Source: Pelomonas sp966111775 (GTDB taxonomy: Bacteria; Pseudomonadota; Gammaproteobacteria; Burkholderiales; Burkholderiaceae_C). Taken from it: 64,000 bases of DNA. The translations under genes and the position numbers were made by a program. Of this stretch, positions 43,001 through 51,200 are shown piece after piece. The stretch is from the NCBI GenBank assembly GCA_966111775.1, contig CBHWBD010000002.1, positions 23,612 through 87,611 of the forward strand, in the 5' to 3' direction. Under the pieces are notes generated by a model. That model saw only the letters and a list, made by a program, of their open reading frames with translations. It did not search any database and was not told the origin of the DNA. Numbering within the stretch: position 1 is the stretch's first letter; each line of letters opens with the position of its first letter.

Positions 43001-45883
43001 GCGGCTGATGTACGAATTGACGTTGGGGCGCGTGAACGTCATCCGGTTGCCCAACCGGTCTTCAATCCAGACCAAGCGCGCCGAAATGTTCGAAAAGCCC
43101 CATCGACGCCCGTCGCGGAAGTTCAAGATGAAGTTGTACGGCGAGCTGGCAAGTGCCAGCGCAATGGTGGCGTTTCGCCAGGCACCTTGTTCGGCGGAGC
43201 TTTGATAGACCATCGTGTGGTACGAGTTCCAGTCCGTGCCTGCCGGGTTGTCGAATCTCACCCGCGTGCCGTCAGCCATCACCATCTGGATCTGCTTGTA
43301 GCTCGGATCGAAGTAGAGGTAGACCTCGTACTGGTTCGTGGTGTCGGTGCCGAATGACTTCGCCAGCGGCGACACACCATCTGCTCCACCATTGCCCCGA
43401 TAGTCACGTAGGACATCGATGGGAATGACGTCGTCAATGAACAGGTCGCGCTCAGTCTGTCGGAAGCTGCCGTTGAACAGATCGACCGGGTCACCGCCGC
43501 AGCCACCGCCGCCGCCGCCCGCGCTAGACGCGCCCTTGCCGCCACCACCACCTCCGCCGCCACCGCCACCGGGCGGTGGCGGGGCACCTGGCCCACCACC
43601 GCCGCAACTGGGCGGCGGCGGTGGCGGTGGCGGAGGGCCACCCGCGGAATAGCTGGTGGTCGCAAATTGATAGATCAGGAAGTCACGATCCGACGTGATG
43701 AGCTGGCCATTCGTCGAAACCTGTGCTGCGCTGTAGACATACCAGCCACGACCTTTGGGGTCGTAGTCGAACAACTGCATCGGCGTGCCTGCCCCGAAGG
43801 TCGTGTAATTCGGGTAGTGCACCACCGCCGCCCTTGGCCTGCCGTCGATGCTCTGAATGACGGCGCCGCCCGGCTGCAAGGTGTAGTGCAGCGGGACGCC
43901 GGGATAGGGCATCGGATAGGGCGATTGATCAACGGGAATGGGCGTGAGCGTCACCTCGTTGACGATCCTGCCTTCGGTGTCGCGAACGACGGTACCGGCT
44001 GGGAGGACGATCTCGAGCCCCGGCATGCTGGGGTTGGAGATGACCGTGTCGCGCCGCGTAGGCGAATCGATGCGAACTGCATGACGCGTGTCGAGCTTCG
44101 GCATCCAGACCGTGTACTTCAGCAGGTTCGCCTTGCCAGGCTCAATGACTTCCAGATGCTCGAAACGACCGTAGGTCGCCGATTTCGTATTGGCAGTCCT
44201 GCCATCAATCACCAGCACCTGCTGACCCGAAGGAATGCCCTGCAGCGTGAACTCACCATTCGCATCGGTCTTGGCCGACACACCACCCATGCTCAAGGTT
44301 GCTTTCGCCAGCGGCAAGCCGTTCAGGCGCAGTAGTTGGCCGGTGAGGCTGGTTGAATCTGCAGCAGCACTTTTGACGCTCAACGCCTTCATGCGATCGG
44401 GCTGAGTCTGGTCGCTGTAGGCCCGCTGCATGTCTTGCCAAGTCGGCCCTCGATCCTGATCTGTCTCACGCGAAGCCACACGGGCCGTCACCAGCGCTGC
44501 CGGATCGGCGACGAGAGGCGTGCGCTCCACGATGATCGATCGCAGTGCTGAATGTTGGGGCAGGCTCCGCCGTGCGAGATAGCCCCGCTGGCTGAGCCAT
44601 GCGCCGTGCCGATGGCTAGCCTTTGGCGTCCAGTCCTCGGTCGCGTCCTCGCCGCCTGCAACTCGTTCAGCCGCAACGTAGGAGGAGATTGCATTTCGAG
44701 CCGAGTCTGCAGACGCGCTGGTGAGCCCCAGCTGATCGGTCGCGCCATCGGCATCCGCGTTCGCGACACGCCCCTGAGAGTCCGAACCCTGCAGCGACTG
44801 TGTCTTGAAGCCAAGGGCCAGCAGCGGCATTTCCTTTCCGGCAGGGCTACGGGCGCCCTTGACGAACAGGCTGTAGGAGCTGGCGGGAAGCAGCTGCTGC
44901 TGCGGTGTGACGAAAGCGAGTAGCCCGCCCTCAACAGCCACAACCTTGACCGGCTCTTCACCGCCCGGCCCCATCAAAGTCACGGTTGCCGCCGAGAGGC
45001 TGCGCATATCCATGCGGCCGTTGAGCCGCAGCATTAGGCTCGCATCGACCTGCACTTCGCCCGCTTGATCGGCAGGTGTCGACGCCATCAGACGTGGGCC
45101 AGCGTCCGAGCTTGCCAAGCTCGCCAGCAAAGCGCCCGCAGCTGGGGCAGGAACGGCCTTGATGGCGCCTTGCTGCCCGTCATACAGCTGAGGAACGCAG
45201 TCCTGCTTGGCAACTGCCGCACAAGTCCACAGCACGGTTCCGTCGGACAGGAGGTTCGCAGCTTCAGGCCGACTCGCTCCTTGCAGCCGGACTGGAAGTT
45301 GTTCGCTTGCGCCGGTCTTCGGATCGAAGATTTCAACTTCATGCGCGAACTGCCCATTCGCGTCGACACCGCCGGCGAAAAGCACTCGGCCATCGCTCAG
45401 CACCGTGGCCAGATGCTGGGCCCTTGGCTCCAATCCCGAAGGCCGTTGGACCTCGGAGGTCCCGCTATTGGGATCGAGGACCTCCACTTCCTGAACCAAG
45501 GCGCCTTTGGGTCCGGCACCCCCAACGATCAGGACACGCCCGTAAGGCAGCAGCGTTGCCGTATGTCCTGCTCGAGCCACTTGCAATCCGGGAAGCTCGA
45601 TCACCGTCCCGTCGGGCGACTTCAGCATGGCCTGAGTTGCGGCAGGCTGGCTGCTGGACGCACCGCCCGTCAGCAAAAGCAGCCCATTCGGAAGCACGGT
45701 CGTCGCCTGGCCGCGGGCCGCCGTGGTCTCGCTCGCCGCAGCCGGGCGCTGATCCGCCATGACAAGCGTCGATCCAAGACCCACGAAGCCCGCACCGACC
45801 ATCATCCCTGCTGCCAGCGCAATGCGCCTCAACGATCCAGGACGCATCGAGTTATTCCAGCGTTCGCTGACCAGGCTCATCAT
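40088..45883 (-). CDS. RHS/YD-repeat protein with C-terminal zinc-protease-like toxin domain
   Basis: A 1931-residue surface or secreted polymorphic toxin. Order: signal/anchor near residues 20-45; Kelch-like repeats ('GRVLIVGGAGPKG', 'GRVLFAGGVDANG'; ~55-200); Ig-like and carboxypeptidase-regulatory regions (~300-600, 'LTGQLLRLNGLPLAKATLSM'); a Pro/Gly low-complexity tract (~745-800); a YD-repeat shell (~800-1700); and the RHS core 'DPIGWSSGQVNNYAYVDGN' ending in DPTGL near 1795. The tip of ~130 residues has 'LSTVFHEGLHFTEPW' (HExxH at 1881-1885) with a downstream acidic 'VPEA' helix, typical of zincins. It most likely kills or damages competitors by proteolysis. The gene downstream is the likely immunity. 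Confidence 0.88.
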   Translation of the reverse strand: MMSLVSERWNNSMRPGSLRRIALAAGMMVGAGFVGLGSTLVMADQRPAAASETTAARGQATTVLPNGLLLLTGGASSSQPAATQAMLKSPDGTVIELPGLQVARAGHTATLLPYGRVLIVGGAGPKGALVQEVEVLDPNSGTSEVQRPSGLEPRAQHLATVLSDGRVLFAGGVDANGQFAHEVEIFDPKTGASEQLPVRLQGASRPEAANLLSDGTVLWTCAAVAKQDCVPQLYDGQQGAIKAVPAPAAGALLASLASSDAGPRLMASTPADQAGEVQVDASLMLRLNGRMDMRSLSAATVTLMGPGGEEPVKVVAVEGGLLAFVTPQQQLLPASSYSLFVKGARSPAGKEMPLLALGFKTQSLQGSDSQGRVANADADGATDQLGLTSASADSARNAISSYVAAERVAGGEDATEDWTPKASHRHGAWLSQRGYLARRSLPQHSALRSIIVERTPLVADPAALVTARVASRETDQDRGPTWQDMQRAYSDQTQPDRMKALSVKSAAADSTSLTGQLLRLNGLPLAKATLSMGGVSAKTDANGEFTLQGIPSGQQVLVIDGRTANTKSATYGRFEHLEVIEPGKANLLKYTVWMPKLDTRHAVRIDSPTRRDTVISNPSMPGLEIVLPAGTVVRDTEGRIVNEVTLTPIPVDQSPYPMPYPGVPLHYTLQPGGAVIQSIDGRPRAAVVHYPNYTTFGAGTPMQLFDYDPKGRGWYVYSAAQVSTNGQLITSDRDFLIYQFATTSYSAGGPPPPPPPPPSCGGGGPGAPPPPGGGGGGGGGGGKGASSAGGGGGGCGGDPVDLFNGSFRQTERDLFIDDVIPIDVLRDYRGNGGADGVSPLAKSFGTDTTNQYEVYLYFDPSYKQIQMVMADGTRVRFDNPAGTDWNSYHTMVYQSSAEQGAWRNATIALALASSPYNFILNFRDGRRWGFSNISARLVWIEDRLGNRMTFTRPNVNSYISRITSPNGRYVDFAYNGAGLVSSITDNIGRQFTYVYYTGTNNLQTVTDPNSKTRIYEWTAANRLKKVTDPNSKLAISNTYEVVNIPAGSCSSGTSSPALNNYETGRVLSQTLADGSSFGYGYSSVATQSPCIGGTVTVPPSTQTDVTDRRGTVRRVQFDTLGNVTKNTSALGLAEEQVTNYVYTSNQLTSQTDALNRQTAFEYDTLGNLTKVTRLAGTANAVSYTATYDPVFSQPLTIKDPLNHVTTLQYDYRGNLLSSKDALSHITSFAYDDQGLLTSVTDPLLKVTKLGYAGADLTSVTDPLNRTSMRLTDAVGRVTTTIDPLGNTTVNTWDSLNHLTQITDALGGLTKFGYDNYGQLLSHTDAKNQSTGYTYFPTGQVQTKTDPLLKSESYLYEPGGRIKQRTDRKGQVSGVTYDSLGRTKTIGFGATSASPTAYTSTVSLTWDKGNRLTQIVDTQGGVSKTITRVFDDLDRLKQESTDQGEVNYTYDNASRRTSMTLKNGPAGSQVAQPSLSYTWDDADRLTLITQAAGASNGNQAQTVAFQYDDANRPTKTTYTSGMSVNTTYTDAGEVKTLKYLKADNSVIAQGGYTYDAAGRRISVSGDLANFIGTQGPDITDAAYNAANQLTTWGGKAFSYDFNGNMTGDGVTTYTWDARDQLTGVNNTMTNASFTYDSQGRRVSRKLGAATTAFNYDGDNFIQELDAAGRSGNITANLITGGIDQHFMRQTTVGGQPSMSWIMTEANNSTVVQTDGQGVVQKTFQYTPYGSPVSTTGTSTDSQRYTGREDDATGLYYYRTRYYRPDAMRFISEDPIGWSSGQVNNYAYVDGNPVSGVDPTGLAQCDIDAAVTIANGQGVKTGEGPPAVDIPAASFKNGHASLRNQGNSVNIPGRDGLIHLNKGFLKDNLSPAESKQILSTVFHEGLHFTEPWMLQDSDNNYDHAFIVPEAKRLTEKNLVKYDKLRKKLCECGG

Positions 45884-45934
45884 GGGCTGATCCTTCCTGA
45901 CTTCTGACGTGTTGGATGCGGCCGTTGACGCCGA

Positions 45935-48553
45935 TCAATTGACGGTGATGGCGAGGCCCACACTGCCCGTGGTTGCGCCGTCCGGATCGACGAACACCGT
46001 GTACGTACCGGTAACGGGCAGGTTGTTTGAGTTGAGGACGCCACCAAACCCAACGCCATCCAAAAGGGTTCCGTCGGGCTTGTAGACGTTGATGTACCCG
46101 GGCAGGCTGAACGTGCTGTTTGAACTGGTCAGCACGAGGTTCTTCCCCGCCGTCGCGGTGAACGTGTACCGGCCGTTCTGTCCAGGACGCGTCGTGCTGA
46201 ATGTGATGGGCGCTGCGCCCGATGTCAGCACTCCCGTCAGGTCGCGCGACAGCGAAAAGGTCGCATTCATGGCGCTGGTGGGGTCACTGGGCACAACCTT
46301 GAACTTGTAGGTCCCCGTCGCCGGCAGCACCGGCAGGTTGTAGCTGCCCCGACCGGGCCATTGAGACCACAGTTGCGATCCGTCGGGATTGAGGATGCTG
46401 AACGTCGGCAGGCCTCCGCCGCTCCATCCGGTAAAGCCGAGTCCAAGGTTCTGGCCGGCCGTGCCGGCGAAGGTATACGTGCCGCGCTGACCGGGGGTCA
46501 GCGTCACCGGCAGGGCAGCCCCGTCGACGACGATGGAACCGGTGACGTCATTGGCCAGGTTGAGACTCAGGCCCACACTGCCAGTGGTCGCGCCGTCCGG
46601 ATCGACGAACACCGTATAGGTGCCGGTCGTGGACAAGTTCTGCGAAAAGATAGCGCTTCCGAATGTGGTGACATCCAACTGGCTTCCGTCAGGATTGAAG
46701 ACGGTGATGACCCCCGGCTGGCTGAACGTGTTGTTGGTGCTGTTGAGCACCAGGTTTTGCCCGGCCGTTGCACTGAATGTGTAGCGACCGTTCTGTCCCG
46801 GACGCGCGGTGCTGAACGTGGTGGGCGCCGCGCCTGATATCAGCGTCCCGGTCAGTTCTCGAGACAGCCACAAGCTCACGCTCATAGCGCTGGACACGTC
46901 GCCGGGCACGACCTTCAAGGTGTAGGTGCCGTTCACGGGCAACGTGGTCAGGTTGTAGCTGCCTCGGGCGCTGGGGTACTGCGGCGTCCAAAGTTGCGAG
47001 CCGTCCGGCTTGAGAATGCTGAACGTCGGGAGTACGCCACTCAGCCCAGTAAAGCCAAATCCCAGGTTCTGGCCAGCCGTACCCGTGAAGGTGTAGTTGC
47101 CCCTTTGTCCTGCAGTCAGCGCCGCAGCCGCGGCAGACCCGTCAATTGCAATGGCGCTGTTGACATCATTGGACAGCGTGAGGCTCAGATTCACTGTGCC
47201 TGTGGACGCGCGATAGGGTTCGACGGTCGCCGTGTAGGTGCCAGTGGCGGGCAAGTTGGTGGAGTAGAGAAGGCTGCCGATGGCGACCGCATTCAGCAGC
47301 GTTCCATCGGGATTGAAAACCTTCAGGTCCCCACTGTCAGTGAAGGTGCTTCCCGTGCTGTTCAGCACCAGGTTCATCCCCGCAGTGCCAGCGAAGGTGT
47401 ACCGCCCTCTTTGCCCCGGCTTCGCAGTCGTAAACGGCACCACAGCTCCGCTCGTGGGTAGCGTCCCCACGAAGTCTGTGGAAAGTGTGATGTTGACGTT
47501 ACCAGATGCAGTTGAGGCTGCGGCAATCTGGATCGTGTAGGTCTCTGCGGTGAGAGGTGTATCTACCCGCACCGCACCGTTCCAGGCAAAAGTATCTGTC
47601 GCGAGTTGCCTGCCGTCGGAGCGATAGAGCGTCGACACCAATGTCGTTCCGGAGAACCCACTTTCACCGATGCTGATGACCTGCCCCACGGATCCGTCAA
47701 AAATGAGCAGCGCTTTCTTGCCGGCCGCGAGGGATACCGCCTGCGTCGGGCCATCAACCGTCATCCTGGCGGTCAGCGATACATCGGCCGCTACGCTGCC
47801 AGGCGGCACGGCGTAAAAGTCAGTCGTGGCAGTCGCCACGCCATAGGGAGTGGTTACCGAAATCTTGCCGGCCCGCATCCCTGCGGGGCTGAGTGCTGAG
47901 ATGGTTGTCGAATTTGCACTCGCCACGGCTGCATTCGTGCGACCGAACAGCACCTTGTTGGCAATGGCCGATGTCTGGAAATTGGTGCCCGAGAGAGTGA
48001 TCGGCGTGCCCTGCGGCGCGATCGCTGGCGCGAAACTCGTCAGCTTGGGAGCCTTGCTCGCAGCCACAACGAACTGCGAGGCACTTTGAGCGGTGCCGTT
48101 GGCATTGGTCACCTGAATCAGACCGGTAGTGCCTCCCGGAGGCACCTGGAACGTCAGACTGGTTGTCGTGGCCGTCTGCGCCGCAACGGATTGCCCATTC
48201 AATTTGACGGCGTTGTTGCTCACAACCGCATCAAAACCCGATCCCATGACCGTTACCGTGGTGCCGACATCTCCCGAGGCAGGAATGAAGCCGCTGATGC
48301 TGAGCGTGCCAGCAGTCTTTCGGCGGACGGACGTGATGTTGCCGACAGCGTCGTATGCGTATTGAACGCTGCTGCCATCGGGGCCCACCGTTTCTACAAG
48401 GCGCCCAAGCGGATCGTAGTAGTGGATGACGTCAGCTGCGACTGCACTTCCGAGGCAAAGCAAGCTGCAAAGACCCATGACCAATGTCTGCAGCCCACGG
48501 CGGAAGAACAGTCGAAAACGCGCGAACAAAAGTGCACACAGAGAATCGACCAT
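45935..48553 (-). CDS. Secreted protein with YD repeat, IPT/TIG and PPC-type repeats
   Basis: An 872-residue secreted protein. A signal peptide ends near 'LGSAVAADV'. One YD repeat follows ('YYDPLGRLVETVGPDGSSVQ'), then two IPT/TIG Ig-like domains (~85-260). At least five ~100-residue PPC-like beta domains complete it, each with 'GQ.G.YTF.ATAGQNLVL' and 'GTYTVFVDPDGATTGSVGL'-type blocks. At DNA level a unit of about 0.6 kb is nearly repeated (compare 45960-46010 with 46575-46625). It lies 51 bp upstream of the RHS toxin gene on the same strand, so it may display, export or scaffold the toxin. It could be an accessory adhesin; no catalytic domain is seen. Confidence 0.8.
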   Translation of the reverse strand: MVDSLCALLFARFRLFFRRGLQTLVMGLCSLLCLGSAVAADVIHYYDPLGRLVETVGPDGSSVQYAYDAVGNITSVRRKTAGTLSISGFIPASGDVGTTVTVMGSGFDAVVSNNAVKLNGQSVAAQTATTTSLTFQVPPGGTTGLIQVTNANGTAQSASQFVVAASKAPKLTSFAPAIAPQGTPITLSGTNFQTSAIANKVLFGRTNAAVASANSTTISALSPAGMRAGKISVTTPYGVATATTDFYAVPPGSVAADVSLTARMTVDGPTQAVSLAAGKKALLIFDGSVGQVISIGESGFSGTTLVSTLYRSDGRQLATDTFAWNGAVRVDTPLTAETYTIQIAAASTASGNVNITLSTDFVGTLPTSGAVVPFTTAKPGQRGRYTFAGTAGMNLVLNSTGSTFTDSGDLKVFNPDGTLLNAVAIGSLLYSTNLPATGTYTATVEPYRASTGTVNLSLTLSNDVNSAIAIDGSAAAAALTAGQRGNYTFTGTAGQNLGFGFTGLSGVLPTFSILKPDGSQLWTPQYPSARGSYNLTTLPVNGTYTLKVVPGDVSSAMSVSLWLSRELTGTLISGAAPTTFSTARPGQNGRYTFSATAGQNLVLNSTNNTFSQPGVITVFNPDGSQLDVTTFGSAIFSQNLSTTGTYTVFVDPDGATTGSVGLSLNLANDVTGSIVVDGAALPVTLTPGQRGTYTFAGTAGQNLGLGFTGWSGGGLPTFSILNPDGSQLWSQWPGRGSYNLPVLPATGTYKFKVVPSDPTSAMNATFSLSRDLTGVLTSGAAPITFSTTRPGQNGRYTFTATAGKNLVLTSSNSTFSLPGYINVYKPDGTLLDGVGFGGVLNSNNLPVTGTYTVFVDPDGATTGSVGLAITVN

Positions 48554-48710
48554 CCCGCCCCCCGAAAAGCAATCTGTCAGTCAGTTCTTGCGGGCGCAGG
48601 ATAGGTGGCTCCGCTAGCAGGATGGCAGCTCGAACTAGGGAGCAAGAATCGAGAATATTCACTGGTCAGCTAGGGGTTTAAGTTAGAGGCCTCTACGGCA
48701 TAAGACGAGC

Positions 48711-49775
48711 ATGAAAAGCTGGATGGTCACCGCCGCACTGCCCCTGCTCGCCCTCGCCGTTTGGCTTTGTCCGAGCAGTGGTCGTGCAAACGACGCCGCG
48801 GCCGTTCAAAAGGATCTGCGCGATCTCGGCGAGAAGCTGTTCTTCGACACGCGGCTCAGTGCCGACGGCCGCACATCATGTGCGAGCTGCCATCAGCCCG
48901 CGAAGGCTTTCCAGGACGGACGACGTGTCGCGGTCGGTGCGTTCGGGAGAGAGGGAACACGCAACACACCAAGCCTGCTGAGGGTGAGCGATCAGGCCAG
49001 CCTGTTCTGGGATGGGCGTCGCGCGCGACTGGAAGACCAGGCGCTTGACCCTCTCTTGCATGAGGGAGAGCATGGGCTGCTCGACGAGCACGCGCTCCAG
49101 CAGCTGCTAGGGCGGCTGGACGACTACAACTCCCGACTCCCCAACGGCAGCGAAGTTCAGACCGTCCGCACCGCACTTGCGGTCTACGAGCGCTCGCTGA
49201 GCGATGGCCGGACACCTTTTGAGCGCTATCTCTTCGGCTCGGATGAGCGGGCCATCTCGGCTGAAGCGCGGCGGGGCTGGCTTCTGTTCTCAGGCCGCGC
49301 CGGCTGCATCGAGTGTCACCAAGTCGGGAGGCGGGAGCCTGTGCTGATGACCGATCACGGATTTCATGAGGTCGTAGCGCCGAGTCGAGAACAGGCTATG
49401 AGCAAGACGGACATGGTCAAGACCTTCTTGGCGTTGAGCGCCAAGGGGCTCGATTACAGCCGAGCTGTCATTGAGCAGCCGGCGCTCGCCGAACTGGGGC
49501 GCTTCGTCGTCACACAGGACCCGAAGGACTTGGGTCGGTTCAAAACACCCAGCTTGCGTAATGTCGCGCTGACCGCGCCTTACATGCACGACGGTCGAAT
49601 AGCAACACTCGCAGACGCAGTGGAACTCGAGGTCTACTACCGCAGCAGATCAAGCGGTCGCCCGCTGATCCTGCTCGATTCGGAAAAGGCGGACTTGGTT
49701 GCGTTTCTGGAGTCGCTGACCGCAGATCGATTTCGAGTTGGCGACCACACTGACGCAAACCCGTCAGACGGCTAG
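48711..49775 (+). CDS. Di-haem cytochrome c peroxidase-type protein
   Basis: A 354-residue periplasmic protein with a Sec signal peptide (~1-26) and two haem c sites, 'CASCH' (57-61) and 'CIECH' (~202-206). It has the family blocks 'LGEKLFFDTRLSADG', 'RNTPSLLRV', 'FWDGRRARLEDQAL' and 'KTPSLRNVALTAPYMHDG'. The CCP/MauG family reduces peroxide or carries out oxidative protein modification. The ATG at 48711 lies in a divergent position to the PPC-repeat gene. Why a peroxidase is carried on the element is unclear. Confidence 0.9.
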   Translation: MKSWMVTAALPLLALAVWLCPSSGRANDAAAVQKDLRDLGEKLFFDTRLSADGRTSCASCHQPAKAFQDGRRVAVGAFGREGTRNTPSLLRVSDQASLFWDGRRARLEDQALDPLLHEGEHGLLDEHALQQLLGRLDDYNSRLPNGSEVQTVRTALAVYERSLSDGRTPFERYLFGSDERAISAEARRGWLLFSGRAGCIECHQVGRREPVLMTDHGFHEVVAPSREQAMSKTDMVKTFLALSAKGLDYSRAVIEQPALAELGRFVVTQDPKDLGRFKTPSLRNVALTAPYMHDGRIATLADAVELEVYYRSRSSGRPLILLDSEKADLVAFLESLTADRFRVGDHTDANPSDG

Positions 49776-49779
49776 AGAC

Positions 49780-50004
49780 CTAGCCGCCGGGATGGTTGTG
49801 CGTGAACGTCATTCCCTTGGCGCTGCGAAGCTCAGCGCTTGAGAAGCGCAACCGGTCAGCTTTGCCGATGCGCTTCAAGAAGGTCTTGCCCGCGCTATCG
49901 ATGAAAGCGCCCGTTTCCGTCGGCTTGTGCCGGATCATTTCCTCGAGCCGAACGGCAGCTGCTCTGGCTGGCGAGCTGACATCGGGTATCTGCATGGCCC
50001 TCAA
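49780..50004 (-). pseudogene. Truncated JAB/HNHP-type gene remnant
   Basis: A 74-codon frame with 'TETGAFIDSAGKTFLKRIGK', 'SSAELRSAKGMTFTHNHPGG' and an immediate stop. The HNHPGG is the metal-binding start of a JAB-like or toxin-type metallopeptidase motif, which normally continues with S..D. The protein is cut exactly after it, 4 bp before the convergent peroxidase stop. It is probably the front part of a longer cargo gene lost by rearrangement. Confidence 0.5.
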
Positions 50005-50197
50005 TTCTCGGGGCTCACCCGCGTCACCCGCTCCGCGTCAACCCGCGGTGTTGCTTCCGAACGCCGCCTTGGATGCAAGCTCGCCAGTGACGGATAGGTC
50101 GGCCGGAGGGGCTGCCGTCCACGGCTCACCGAACGAGTCAGCCGCGGCTCACCAAGATAGGCCGCTGAGGACGCGCGCTCCCGCGCGCAAAACTCAG

Positions 50198-50404
50198 TCA
50201 AGGCTTGCGCCACTTGTCCGGCGACCCTTCGGATGTGTGCCTTACCCGTTCGACATGCACTGCCGCGTTCGGGTTTAGTTCACGAGCCCGCTCGATCGCC
50301 TTAGCTTGCGTGGGTTCGACAGCACTGGCGCGCTCCGAGCCTGGTTTGCGGACGGCGTAATCGCCTTGCGGGCGACGCTCCACATACAGGTTGTTCTTGC
50401 TCAT
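50198..50404 (-). CDS. DUF2188-like small protein (68 aa)
   Basis: A 68-residue protein from ATG 50404 (GGAAGG a few nt upstream) reading 'MSKNNLYVERRPQGDYAVRK' then 'TQAKAIERARELNPNAAVHV'. This is the strand-strand-helix-strand pattern of DUF2188, common on mobile elements, function unknown. A longer frame from 50455 is possible but lacks the family start. A LexA-type box lies about 100 bp upstream. Confidence 0.72.
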   Translation of the reverse strand: MSKNNLYVERRPQGDYAVRKPGSERASAVEPTQAKAIERARELNPNAAVHVERVRHTSEGSPDKWRKP

Positions 50405-50455
50405 ATAAGCCTTCCAGATGGCTATCTGGCGACTCGCCGCCAGGGCGAAGGACAC

Positions 50456-50706
50456 TATCTGTAGCGTCCTTAAGCGCAGATTACCACAGATTTAGTTTTT
50501 TCTGTTGATAAATACAGTGTTGCCAGCAAGTCGCCTTCGACACCTGAACTTGTCCGACCGAGCCAGAGTCGGACAGGCTTACCGGTCCACGACGTCACGT
50601 CGCTGGTCCTAGCGGCCTTGGCCGCCATCGACGGTCGCGGGTGGAAGGAAGGGATGCATGGATGGCTACCAACGTCCGTCCCGGCCCAAGCGTCCTCAAT
50701 AGGAAC
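50456..50706. other. Intergenic region with AT-rich promoter and hairpin
   Basis: It holds an AT-rich stretch (50480-50520) with a LexA-type box, probably the promoter of the DUF2188-like gene. It also holds an 8-bp inverted repeat (TGTCCGAC at 50551-50558 with GTCGGACA at 50568-50575) that may form a hairpin in the 3' region of the next minus-strand gene. No gene is supported. Confidence 0.5.
50502..50517. promoter_or_regulatory. LexA-type SOS box
   Basis: CTGT-N8-ACAG (CTGTTGATAAATACAG), with an AT-rich centre, matches the LexA consensus of beta/gammaproteobacteria. It sits about 100 bp upstream of the DUF2188-like gene start on the minus strand. Confidence 0.5.
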
Positions 50707-51096
50707 TTAGCCGGGCTCCGCCGTCGTGCTGCGCGCTGACTCAACCTCTTGCGCTTCCGCAACATGGACGACGACCGGCACGGGATCGACGCCCGCGGCT
50801 ACGAGTGCAGCGAGAACATGCGCGTCGTTGCGAACGTGAAATCGGTGCTCCGCGCTATGGCGTACAAGCAACGGCAGCTCGTACTCTCCGCCCCGCAGGT
50901 GTTCAACGATGTACGCAAGCTTGGGCACGTTGCTTACGTCCATGTCTCGGTAGATTTCGTCTGCTCGTGCTGCGCTGATGAACACGATGCCGTAGGTCGT
51001 GCGCTCCGCCGCTAGATCGGAAACAAGGCCACGAGGGTGGGTCACCACCAATTCGATGTCGCCATCGGGATGCTTGATCGTGATGCGAGGCTGCAT
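50707..51096 (-). CDS. Hypothetical protein (129 aa)
   Basis: A 129-residue soluble protein starting 'MQPRITIKHPDGDIELVVTH', with 'YGIVFISAARADEIYRDMDV' and 'HVLAALVAAGVDPVPVVVHV'. The ATG at 51096 has GGAAG 5 nt upstream, favoured over a TTG 12 bp earlier. It resembles no family I can name. It lies downstream of the tns operon on the same strand, 104 bp after the second tniQ, and may be element-specific. Confidence 0.6.
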   Translation of the reverse strand: MQPRITIKHPDGDIELVVTHPRGLVSDLAAERTTYGIVFISAARADEIYRDMDVSNVPKLAYIVEHLRGGEYELPLLVRHSAEHRFHVRNDAHVLAALVAAGVDPVPVVVHVAEAQEVESARSTTAEPG

Positions 51097-51200
51097 GTGC
51101 ACTTCCAAGTTGGTCTCGTCCTCATGCTAATGCCTGCAATTGAGAAATTAGGCGTACAACGGTCCTGCCGTGTTGCGCCCGCGCAGCGGGCTTCAGTTCC

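Noticed and set aside
43490..43650. GGC/CCG-rich tract as a regulatory or phase-variable repeat
   Set aside because: It is in frame and encodes the Pro/Gly linker of the RHS protein; the units are irregular, so slippage control is not supported.
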